Assembly: GCA_033063855.1 (NCBI GenBank)
Contig: CP093831.1
Location: 1,612,001-1,676,000, forward strand
Direction of reading: 5' to 3'
Source of the DNA: Smittia aterrima
Taxonomy: Eukaryota > Arthropoda > Insecta > Diptera > Chironomidae
Length of the DNA: 64,000 nucleotides
Under the pieces are notes generated by a model. It was given only the letters and a program-made list of their open reading frames with translations. It ran no database searches and was not told the origin of the DNA. Shown in pieces: positions 44,162-55,138 of the stretch. The number at the start of each line of letters is the position of its first letter. Position 1 is the first letter of the stretch. The position numbers and the translations under genes are program-made.

Positions 44162-45539
44162 ATGAGTTTAAAAAAATATTTCAGCGATCAAGAGATTCAT
44201 CAAAGATTAGTCGCGAAGTTCTTGATTTACTGCATTCAAAGTTTATCTGCGATTAAAACTCGCAATGGAAGACGAGTGATATCAATTGAGTAGGAAAGAG
44301 TTCATTTCAATTTAAAATTCCTAAACGACTCATTTCCCTTCAGATCACTATTTATGCCACTTAACACTTTAACTGGATGCATTCTCATCTTGTGTTATGT
44401 TTACAAAAGGTTTGACGAAATTGATCTTTTAAGTTTGTCGGAGAAAGCCGCAATGTTCCGTAAGTTGATCTTTAAGTCAATTTAAAGAAATCTAAGAAAA
44501 ACTTTTGTGAGTTCAGTTGTCGCTTTTCGGATGTTCACCTATGCAGTTTACGTTTCGATTGAATACGATCGTTTTGCTGAGTTGGTTCAACGATTAATTT
44601 ATGAGAAGTTGAGTATGAATATTCTGGAAATGTGAATTTTAAAAATTATTTTTTAATTCAAGGAAATCTCAGAGAGAGGAAGGAGCTTTACAAATCACTG
44701 CTAAGCACTGCAAGGAAGAATTCAATGCTATAATTCTAATCTTCATTGCACCAATTTTTCTAATCATTTGCCTGATCTTAAGCGTTTTCTTTGTTGAAGT
44801 CAACGAATACAATTTGCCGATGAACTTTCGAATCATATTTTTGACGCTAGAAAGCAACAACAAAGTTTGGATCATAAACTACATTTGGCAATCATCTTTC
44901 TGCTTCTTTGGAGTTGCTGTCGGTTACGCATTTTTCCCTCTGACTTATCTGCTCATGAACCATTCCTGCTGGGAGATTGAACAGACGACTTGGCTTCTAA
45001 CAGATTTTCAAGAGAAAAACTCCAGCAAAGACTTCAATGAACTGAACAAGTCTGTAGTCAAACGGAGTTACGCAGCGCTTAGCTGGCTCAAAGACGTTCA
45101 AAGCGTTCTCCAATTTGTCTTCTTTGCAGAGTTTTCGATTCAATGTTTAATGCTTTGCATGTGCTTCTATTCAATTCTCTCTGCACCACCTGGAACTTTT
45201 ATAATCTTCGTGATGATTTCCGTTCAACTTTTCCAAATCTTCGCTTACTGTTGGCTTGGAAATCGCGTGATAAATCAAATTGAGACTTTGACTGCGGCAG
45301 TTTATAACTTCAATTGGTTCGAGATGACATCAAGCGGCGTTAAAAGCTTGCGATTGATTTTGATGATGACCCAGCGAATGAGAGGATTCGATGGAATATT
45401 TCAAAAAGTTAACATGGAAACTTTCCAAAAGGTTTGTGTTTGAATATATTTCCGCAAATGTTGGCCGACAACTCATTTACGTTTACAGATCTTGGAAGTT
45501 ACGTACAAACTCTTGATGTTCTTCAAATCAATTGGATAA
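44162..45539 (+). CDS. Odorant receptor (7tm_6), array member OR11, diverged
   Basis: Five exons: 44162-44289, 44344-44459, 44517-44607, 44663-45431, 45489-45539; 384 residues, intact. Exon structure and phases match the array, but sequence is well diverged: MSLKKYFSDQEIHQRLVAK start, MNHSCWEIEQTTWLLTDF, YNFNWFEMTSSGVKSLR and a last exon ILEVTYKLLMFFKSIG. The WEIEQ and KSIG endings recall OR1 rather than the central copies, so OR1 and OR11 look like older flanking members. A TCAGTT Inr lies at 44132-44137, 28 bp before the ATG, but there is no DPE at +28. Confidence 0.83.
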
Positions 45540-47804
45540 TTGCGCAATTATTTCAATTTAAATTCAAAGATCGAAACATAAATGTATATCAAACAAATAG
45601 ACGAACAAAGAGTCTCTTTCATCTTTTTCTTTCGGGAAGTGAGTCGTCGTCGGCAGTTGCAAGAGTTAAATGCTTCCCTCTCGCTTTCTAGTGAAACTTA
45701 ATTTCGCTTTTCCCTCCTCGACAACGAGCGGAGACGGCTAATTGAGTTAAGAATGGAAAGACTCGAGAGAGTTTTTTGGGGGAATTCACACGCCATCGCA
45801 TTCCACAAATTCTTCGCTTTATTTCCTTTGTCTCTTCTTGGTTGGCAATCCGGGTTAAATTTGTTTAAGCTGCAATTCTTCTGTTGGCCGTCGTCGTGCT
45901 TCACAGATCACCTGGAATTTAATAATTTCCTATTACGTGTGGAAACAACTGAATTGAAAATATAAACAGACGAGCGCCGTTCTTGTTTTGAGTGGAATGA
46001 GATGTTTGCGCAAATTCAGTAATTTTCAGTTGTTAGCCCGAAGGGAGAACAGAAAACAATTTTCTAAATTTCAAACTCGCATTAGTTTTTTTCAAAAAGA
46101 ACTTCGGAGTTAATTTAAGACTTCAGTGGGAGAAATCGTGATGTATCGTCATCTGAATAAATCTCAAGTTTGCTTATCGTGTCGTAAATTTTCTCTGACA
46201 AATAATCGAAGTTGAGCTCATGAAGGCGAAGATAAATCTGCTATCTTCGTCATGTAAGTAGAGCCCACTCTTTCCAAAATAAATAAATTTCTTCAAGCCC
46301 ATTACATAAACTTGATGTGAACTTCTGGTCTTTAACAGATTTCTGGATCCCATTGTGATTACGACGAGTGAAACATAATCGCGCCATGAAGCTTCCACGA
46401 AAGGCTTCAGCATGAGATGCCCCGGGGTCTTAAAAAAATCAAATTTCTTTCTTGTTGCTTCGTCTGAAGTTTTTTTTCGCCTCAACACAAGAATTAGCAG
46501 AAACTAGATTCGTGAAAGCTTGAAGATCGTCGAATCATTTGTAGGTCTAGCGATTCGCTGGAATTTATTAATTCTTCTGAACGGATCTCTTCCGACTACA
46601 ATGACACTAAACCATGCGAACTCAAGTTGTGTTCCCGCTGTAAAGTCGAAACAATTGAAAATAAACAAAAGCAAACATCCCGTTTCGTCAGGTCTGATTA
46701 CCATTTCTCCCATTAAACAGCCGACAGCCTTCAGAGTTCATCTTCAAAGACTTTAAATTAATTCAAATTATGTTAAGCTCTCCATCGACATCGTCAACGG
46801 TTTAACTTAATTAATATTCAACCGACGCGGTATTCGACATAAAATCATCCAAAGTGAGTCATAAACACTCGCAAATAATTATGCCAGCAACCAACGAGCA
46901 AAGAAGTTGAGTAAGTAAAGATTAAACACAACAAAGTCATCATACTCGATTTCATGGAGATGTGGCAACATCCGTTGGAAGTTTTTATAATGCGAACCTC
47001 TGCTTGATAATGTGAATCTCTCAGACGATTCGTTGTTGAGAGAACGCATTTGCAAATCGCTTTTAAAAGCGCCATAACTTAAGTTGAATAAAACATTTCA
47101 GTGCGAAGGCGAAATACAAGACAAGTGCAAGTTGGTAGAAGCAAATTGCAAGCGCCTCAGCCTTGCCAAGGTAGTAGAACGTCAGTCGGTCTGAATAAAG
47201 TTAAGAATTGCATTCGTGTTGCCTTCTCCATCGCCATTTATAGAGCTGACATGCAATCGAGCAACTGTTTGTGTATGTAAGCTTGTCATATGGCTTTTAA
47301 CTCCGATCTCTTTTTCTTTTTGCATTAACGAGAAGACAAGTTGCAGCGGAAAGAAAAGAAACCACCGATATCCATCGTGTCTCTGTTTCACTTTACTCCA
47401 CCTCTGAGATTGAATATCACAGATTGATATTCAATGGGATTTTAGATACGAGCACTCGTAGTTTTGAATTTGCGCGCGACGGAGCTCGTTATTATTGCGC
47501 TAGGTGCTTGGAGTGAATTAGTTTGAAGAAAAGTGAATGGAGTTTACGTCTGTAGATGCAAATGATCGTTGAGTCCAACGCTTTAATGGTTTTTATTCCA
47601 TCTTTGTGCAAGCTGTGTGAAGTTTCTGAGCTTGAAGTTTAAGGACTGCGCTAAGTGACTCTTGACGCAAAAAATAAATTTAATCGCGCGATCTGCGAGT
47701 GAACGGTTTATTATTGTGGAACGATTAAAGAAGCAGTTAAAGCAAATAAAAGAAATCACCACTCGAGGATTCAAACAAAGCAAAACGAGAGAGACTTGAA
47801 AGCG
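45540..47804. other. Intergenic DNA and probable 5' leader of the downstream gene
   Basis: No coding exon supported. The region becomes less AT-rich than the receptor array. Part of 47.2-47.8 kb is presumably 5' UTR or promoter of the gene starting at 47805. A TCAGTC Inr-like match at 47182-47187 has no DPE at +28. Confidence 0.4.
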
Positions 47805-48265
47805 ATGCCGATCACGAACTCAAGGTCTGCTAGCGTTCGAAATAACGCCTACGCGATAAGGTTGGTTTGTTTCTTCTCGCATTTCAAAAATTACCATTCA
47901 ACCATCAATTATCGGTTTGCCGCTGCTGCGAAATATCGAATCGGTACTCATCGTGTGATTGTTGAAGTTCAGGTTTCTTTCACACACCCACGCCCTAATA
48001 ACTTTTCGTTTGTTTTTCGTCCATTGAAAATTTACATTTCTGCTGATCATCGTCGACATTTGAAATTCAATTTTTGTCTATTTACGATCCATTCTCTAAG
48101 CTTCTCTTTGCTTTCATTCTCATTTAATAAACTGTTGATGGCAAAAAAATAATTTTAAATTGAATTCGTTTCTTTGCTTTCAGAGATAATTTGATCACCA
48201 ACAGCCAACCTGTGCCCAAGCCCAGCTTTGTTACAGCAGCGAGGTACACGGTCGATCGAGCGACG
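47805..48265 (+). CDS. 5' coding exons (isoform A) of a long plus-strand gene, partial
   Basis: Two exons, 47805-47860 and 48184-48265, join in frame (2+1) into 46 codons: MPITNSRSASVRNNAYAIR, then RDNLITNSQPVPKPS and FVTAARYTVDRAT. They end at a GTAAGT donor in phase 0. An in-frame TGA about 35 codons upstream bounds the frame, and 47805 is the first ATG after it. The first donor (AAG-GTTGGT) is weak; the acceptor CTTTCAG is good. I do not recognise the protein; it is hydrophilic with no signal peptide. The next exon was not found before 60.4 kb. The isoform B first exon also ends in phase 0, so both could splice to the same downstream exon beyond 64 kb. Confidence 0.45.
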
Positions 48266-51200
48266 GTAAGTTTCCTTTTCTGTTTCGGTTGTAATTCATT
48301 TTCGTTCAATGGAACATGAATCACTATTTGAAATGCAATTGAAAAATGCCAAGAGTGGCGAATTGTTTGTGTTGCTCTTAAGTTTTTGCGGTTGACTTGC
48401 TCTTGAAACTTAAGAAACACTAACAACGATTTACGATTATTTGCCATAATTTTCTGCAATTTCCTTTATTAATTTCAATTAATTCTCTTCGTCTCTCTCA
48501 CCGAATGGTTTCTGCTTTGATGATTCTTCTTCGCTTGTTTATCGTTCAACATTCCTCTATTTACAATCTTCCCGCATCCATCTGAACACATTCCCAGCGC
48601 TTTTATATTTTGTATTGCGTGGGGAGGCAAATTAATTTCAAATTAAATATTTGGAAATTGAAACAAACTAAACAGCAAACCGAAGGCATTGATGTTGACA
48701 CAAGTGAACGGAATTTTATGAATGAAGACGAAAACGTGTCAACTGTAAACGAAAAGTTCTTACAAGTCAGACAATTTAATAATTAAACGAATCGTTATAA
48801 ACAATTCATCGTCGCGTCGGGATCCCCCAACGAGATCAAGATCAAGGGAAGTCGTAAACTTTTCGGAAAGGAATTAGTCGCAATTTGTTTACGGAAAAGG
48901 ATAAAACTTCATTAAATGGAATTTTCTGTTGTTTCCTGAACTACTTTACGAATGGAAATCCATCAAGTCGATGATCCTTCAAAATGTTCGTTGAAACTTC
49001 AAGCACATGTGTTAAAGAAATCCGCCCCGAAAGAACATTCCTTTCGTTCAGGGTCTTCTTAAAGTTGAGCCTCGAGGGAAGAAACTCTTGAGACTCGTGC
49101 ACATGTGCGCAGCAGATTTTTGAACTCCTCATAAACGTCAAAAGGAATTTTCTAAGTGCTTTCAAATAATTAACGACAATTCTAACAAAGTCTCGACTAA
49201 TTGAAGTCGCAAGCATTACAACTCAACCCCTCGCATTTTATGTCACCGTGAACTAATTTTGATACCTTGTAACCCTTCTCTATCAACTCCACGGTTCCAT
49301 GCCCATTTCCGCTCAAAGCGTGCTACTGCAATCGAGTTATTCATTACCTCAACTACGGCAATTGCACCTTTTCATCTTCGAGCGGAATGGGAAGCGATAA
49401 GAATAAACTCGTAGACATCACCACGAAGTTAAAAACTTCATTCAATTGAGTGCAGAATGTTGCATAACTGAAAACCGCCAAGCGGATACGAAGTCGAGTG
49501 GCGTTCGATATTAAAGTCGAATGACTGAAAATATGTTTGCATGTTTAATGAAGGCTGCGAGGGTTAATGTGACTGGATTTTATTAATTTTATTCGCTTTT
49601 CTGTTGAACTGAAATTTGGTTGCTTTCAATTAAGAGGAAAAGGCTTTTGTGGCTTTTTCGACGATCGAGTTTACGACACCAAGAGTTTATGAAAATATTT
49701 TAGGACACTCGATTGTGTTGGTGGGAACAGATGGCTCTAACCAGAAGACCCGGCAACATTTTTTCTCTCTTTCGTTCTCCTTTCGTTCGTTCCAATTCCT
49801 TTCACGATCGAAACTCAATGTTTTCAGGCAAATTCTTCACGAGCAGATGTTTCTGGCCTTGACAGGAATTCAAAAAGAACTTTGAATCAGAACTTCGATC
49901 GATGGGTGCTCGTTCTATCAAAAAAATTCTTCTTCATGAAGAAGAAACATTCAATGCAGAAATAAACTTGATGTAAGCGACACCAGCTTCCTTTCATGCC
50001 GATCAAATTTCATAATTCATTAAACTTTCTTCGCTTTACGTCGTCTCCTCTTTGGCCTTTTGATTCTTCTCGGTCCCCGGTCGACAACACAAAAGGCGCA
50101 ATGTGCTAAAACCTACTTGATCATTCCTGTTCGGACCCGAATTTTGCTGATTAATGATGCGAATCGACATGTGTTTTAATTTAATTTTATGCTGATGATG
50201 GTGAGTCTGTGGCGCGATCCTTCGACATCTCGCCATTGGCAGCCTGCGCTTCTGGAACTACGTAAGCTATCATTACTCGTCTGTTCGATCTTTAACGGAG
50301 AAGAAACTAATTAATCATGAGAAATAGAGAAACTGAGACAAACAATTTTAATTTCTCTACAACTGTTGAGTCGTCAGCTCGTGAACCCCTTTCGCTCGAA
50401 GCATCAATTTTAAATTGTTCACGCGCATTAAGCTATGAATCTTCGTTGCCCTTCGGTTGTGGCTTTCCAATGAATTTTAATTTGAAGTTTGAGGATTGCA
50501 GCTCGCAACTGGGATGATTCCCATCCATTAAGCATCATTATTTATTAACACTTTCTGTTTGCTCGATAAATCTATGTCGCAGTAATTTATTTCCTCCCCT
50601 CTCGGCCCTTTCTATTTAGACAATCTTAGTTCCTGCGTTGCATTAAATCATAAATTATTATGATGAAAAGGTGTTGTGGACGAGGAACGATGAGTTATCG
50701 CTTCCCAAAACGCAAATTCCAAAATTACTTCGCTTGAAATGTGAAAACAAGTTTTCTTTCTTGACTGACACTTCTTGTTCTTCTTTCTTCTGTTTTGTTG
50801 TCGAATCATTTCTTCTTAAATATCAACAATGTATGTTAGACTTCCATTATGCAAACCTACTCGACTGTTTCGATCTCTCTCTCATTCTGTGGATAATTAC
50901 GCGCGCAATTAGAGGCTTTAAATTCGCAACGTAACAATCCGCACCGAATTGTATGTGATTTCTTTAAAAGCTTGTGCACATTTCAAATTAATTTGTACAC
51001 AAGTTTTTCGTTTATTTCGGCCCCGAAAGGAAAAAAAATTAATGAGCAAGCAATAAGCCGCAAACAAAACTGAATTGTTACAGAAATTAAACGCATGACA
51101 GATTTCTCAATTGATGGTTGTCGAATAAAATCCATTTGGGCTTTGGATAATTTAGGGTTTTTCTCTCTTGAAATGAATAATTTTTGGTGTAGATCGCTTT

Positions 51201-54074
51201 TACAGCTCTCGACGCGACATATGGTTCATTTATTATTTGTTTGACTGCCGCTACCCGAAACCAGCAATTTCCTGAATTCGGGATTGTTTAGATAGCTGCT
51301 GGATCTCGACGATTTTCGAAGTTTGAAAAGAAAGAAATTTGTAAAAGTCTTCGTCATTGCTTAATTTTGATCCGATCGACGCATGGCAGACATGCGATTT
51401 CATTCCCCAGCCAGGTGACTCATTGATCCTTTAACTCGATTTCCTAAACAATTTTCGATAAAAGGAAACTTTGAATTTTGAAGCTGATGGGATCATTTCG
51501 TAAATTAAGTCAATCTCAAATGAATTTTTTTTTTTGAAAATCTCACAAAACACTTGAACGTTCCTTATCGAGTCCTTGTTGTGAAAGAACAAGTTTGTTG
51601 TACCAACCGAAGATCTAGGAAACCTCACTCAAACCCCAAATTCCATTGTCTCGATCATTTCTCCTTTCCAGTGACTAACAGTCGACAAACAGTCGATGCC
51701 TTCGTAAGCCTAGATTAAGATGCGATCCCTGCCTCCACTACACTGCGTTGTTTGTTGTTTTGCTGTTTACGGAGAAATAAAGAGATTCAGAATGCGAGAT
51801 ATTTACGTTATTTATTTCTCTTTTGATCAAACTGTTTTCTCTCTTTCCCTCAAGACTCATGACCTTCCCATTTCCTGCTTCAGTGGAACAGAACAGTTAA
51901 AGATTACATTAAATTATATTGGAGACTCAAGAGGGAAACCCAGAAACAAATTCTTTTGTTATCTTCGAACTGAAAATTGAGTTCTTTCTGATCTCGCTTT
52001 GTTTCCTTCTGTTAGCTGCTTTTGTTTGTGCTGATGCTGCTCTTATCTTGACATGGGTTTAAATCCTTAAATTATGGCACCGCTGATGTGATCTGAATAC
52101 TTAATTCCTCGTTCAGGAAGCGATCTTTTCTTTTCTTGAGTTATCGTTCGTGATTCGAGATCACAGAGTGAGAATTTCGTTAAATTAAACTTTCAATGGA
52201 ACTCAATTTACACTTTGGTCATATCAACCTCCTTCATCTTTTTATTTGTCAACTGACGCCTCTGAGATTGCATCACCCTTGATAGTCACGGAAACAATTA
52301 GCGTTTGTTCACACTGAAAATTAGTTGGAAACTGGAATCGTTAAGGTAATTAAACCCTCGAAGCAACTTTTAATTCAATTCTACAACTTTGTAATAAAAT
52401 TATTTTTATTTCGCAAACTCCTCCGTCAAAGTGATGTTGAGGCTGAATCCAATTGACTTGACAATGATGGCTTATAAGTTATAACATCAATCGAACGAAG
52501 CCTCAGGCAATGACTTTACGAAAGAGAAGAAGAAAGTGCCAACGAATTAACCGTTTTAATTATGATTTAATTCATCTCGCGGCTCATTCTTCACGCGGCT
52601 GTGTCGTTGAATTTCATGATGGGAAAATGGAAATCAAAGTGTAATGAGAGAGAGAATGATGATGGAGCGTTTTTTCGCGTCGTCGACTTGGAGAACCGGT
52701 CCATTATATCAAAAATAAAAAAAAAGCATTTCGGCAAGGTCGCTTCGTAAGATCTTGCTTTCTTTTTATTTCGCGCACAATCGAGAAAGTTAGAATGTTT
52801 CTCATTCAACAAAGAAGGAATTTCACGATGACTTTCGCTTTCGTGAGATTTTTAGACGAAATCGTGTGATGAAATCAAAAGCGTTTGAAAGTCATTTTTG
52901 GAAGGCGAAACAATTCAAATTAAAATCTAGTCTCGATTGCCCGAGTAAGGCTCGAGCGCGGCACGAAAACTTGCGTTTATCTTTGTAAAGCTAATCGACG
53001 ACCATTAAGGGAATTAAAAAATTAATTTTCCCAAATATTTTAACGAGATTTTCATGGGCATTAAGATGTTTGATTGAAGCAGCGGATCTCACAAGAATTC
53101 CATTGAAAACGGCAGTTCGTTTGATTACCCTCAAGAATTCAAAACATTTTTTTGTTCCATCCTCGGCGCTTCCTTAATTGAAGAAGACGATTCTCGAGCG
53201 AGCAATCAAATGAACTCAAGCATGCAGAAAACATCCGTTTCAAGACGACGTCGTCTTCTCTCATTGATGTTATGCAATCATGAGAAGACGACGATAAAAC
53301 AAACACAAGTGAGAGCAAGACTTGATCGTCAATGAGTCGCAAAGCCGGTTGATATCGAAAGGAAGCTGCCAGCATTCCAAATCAAAAACAAGTCGAGTGT
53401 CATATCGGAACGGAAATGAAAGATTAATTAGCGACTCATTGCGAGAAGGAAAAATCCGATTAATTGATTATCGCACTTTTCGTTTTCTGTTGCCTTGAAA
53501 AATCTCCTCAATCACTTCAGTCATAATGTTTAACGATCGTGTGAGAAATGAGTTTCAATTACGGCAATTCTCGGATTGATTATTCTGCAAAAAACGTAAA
53601 ACGAGCTACGAGACGGAAGTTCCAACAATGCTGCCGAATATTTCGTGAATGAAAGTCATCAATAAACTTTGAAACTTCTCACTTCATTGAAAAGATCTTT
53701 TGTTTGAACTTTCAACTGAAATATCTCGTCAGTAACTTTCTTTATCAATAACCTCACATCGATCATTTATTGATGAAGTCGTCAAAACCAATTAATGAAT
53801 ATTCATTCCATTAAACGTTTGTTAATTAAACATTACTTGAGCCACTTCCAAATTGAATCGATCTCATCGAAGTTTTATTGAAAGATGAATATTGAACGAT
53901 TAGTTAATGAATCGGTGGCCGGAGTCAGCTGTAAAAGGTCAGTTCAGGCGGTTACATAATATTTCAAAGTCAGCCGAGCGCTGACAGATGGAAAATCTAA
54001 CAAAGCCCATTTTGAGATTGTGAAATTAATTAAACATTTGTGAAAGAAAAATGTGATAATTTATGCAAAAACCT
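48266..54074. other. Probable large intron, nothing supported
   Basis: No convincing exon on either strand. Open frames are short, mostly lack ATG, and show no family resemblance. If the 47.8-kb exons belong to the same gene as the 60.45-kb exon, this is intronic. Confidence 0.4.
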
Positions 54075-55138
54075 GATTTTTTATTAAAAGTGCGTGGGCG
54101 ACGATGGAATCTCGCTGGTGAGGTCGTTAAAGCTATTTCCAAAACCCGATCCACAATTAAGTTTACTTCTCTGAAGCTCGAGACATGCCATTTGTGGTTG
54201 TTTAAATCGGGCTTAATCCTCTTAAGATGATACTTTCCTCTTATTCTCTACTCGACTCGTTAAGGATGTCGATGACTTTATGGCCGAATTCTTTTGCTTC
54301 TTACAAAGTTTCTTTCGTTCTGCGAAATCAAGAACTTTTCCCAAGAACTCGAAGACCTTCAATTTAAGATCTTGTTATTATTCTGCCAGCGAATTAATTT
54401 GTAAGCGATCGCGTATTCAGCAACTTCATTCATGAGGAAATCGTTTTTTTCTTCTTTCACTTCACAAAATCTATGAATTGATCGTTAGGCAATTAAATCG
54501 AGTAGAACATTTCTTACATCATCGTTTGAGAACAATAAAAGAACTTTTTAAGAAATCGGCTCAAGAATTTTTAATTTCCGTTGTTTGTTTGATTTCGCTT
54601 AACTCGAATGTGCGAAGTCAAATTAATCGGATCTCTGAGTTGTTAGCAATCATAAAGTCACTTCGCACGATGATGGATTCAATCGGAGAAGGTTCGTCGT
54701 GGGCAGATTCACAGGTTTTGACGGTTGATGATGTTTAATTATGAAAACGATCGACCAAGGTGATCATCGAAGTCTAAATTTGTTGCCTAATGAAGCCCTT
54801 TAAGTTTCAGTTTCCGCAATCGCATCAACAATTGATCACGACCAACGGTTCATGCGCAATCGAAATTTCTCAGAGTTTTATTCGCCCACACGACGAATTA
54901 GAAAAAGAAACTTCGTGTGATGCTCGAGTGTGAAAAATTACCGATCGTTTGTTATGCTGATGTTGATGATGATCGCTTAGCTGCTTTTGGGAATGATGAG
55001 CGACAAGTCGCATGTTTGAACTTCAAATTAAGCCGATGAATCGAAAATCTCTTCACAGATTTCTGTTAATTTCTCGTGGAATTCCAAGTTTCAAGTTGCA
55101 TTGATCGATATTTACACAACTGGAGCATTCACTGTTTG
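54075..55138 (-). repeat. Right arm of long inverted repeat (pairs with 16535-17640)
   Basis: Reverse complement of 16535-17640. The near-identical part is about 54452-55138; 54075-54451 is the diverged inner part. Homology ends sharply at 55138 with CACTGTTTG and does not continue past it. It carries an 86-codon open frame (54478-54738) that is disrupted by a 1-bp deletion in the left arm. Confidence 0.88.
54478..54738 (+). other. Open frame within the inverted repeat, possible terminal exon
   Basis: 86 codons without ATG near the start, ending ISELLAIIKSLRTMMDSIG then EGSSWADSQVLTVDDV and TAA. The left arm matches it with one Asn-synonymous change and one Glu-to-Lys change (two bases), but has a 1-bp deletion that creates TGA in the upstream part. 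Protein-like composition suggests a real terminal exon in at least one arm. A GTTAG acceptor-like site (ending at 54488) could open it. Function unknown; chance is possible. Confidence 0.25.

Noticed and set aside
25883..45539. Reading the receptor array as gustatory receptors
   Set aside because: The gustatory signature TYhhhhhQF is absent; the C-terminal pattern YEVNW...SYKLLMFFKS and the short phase-0 last exon fit odorant receptors (7tm_6).
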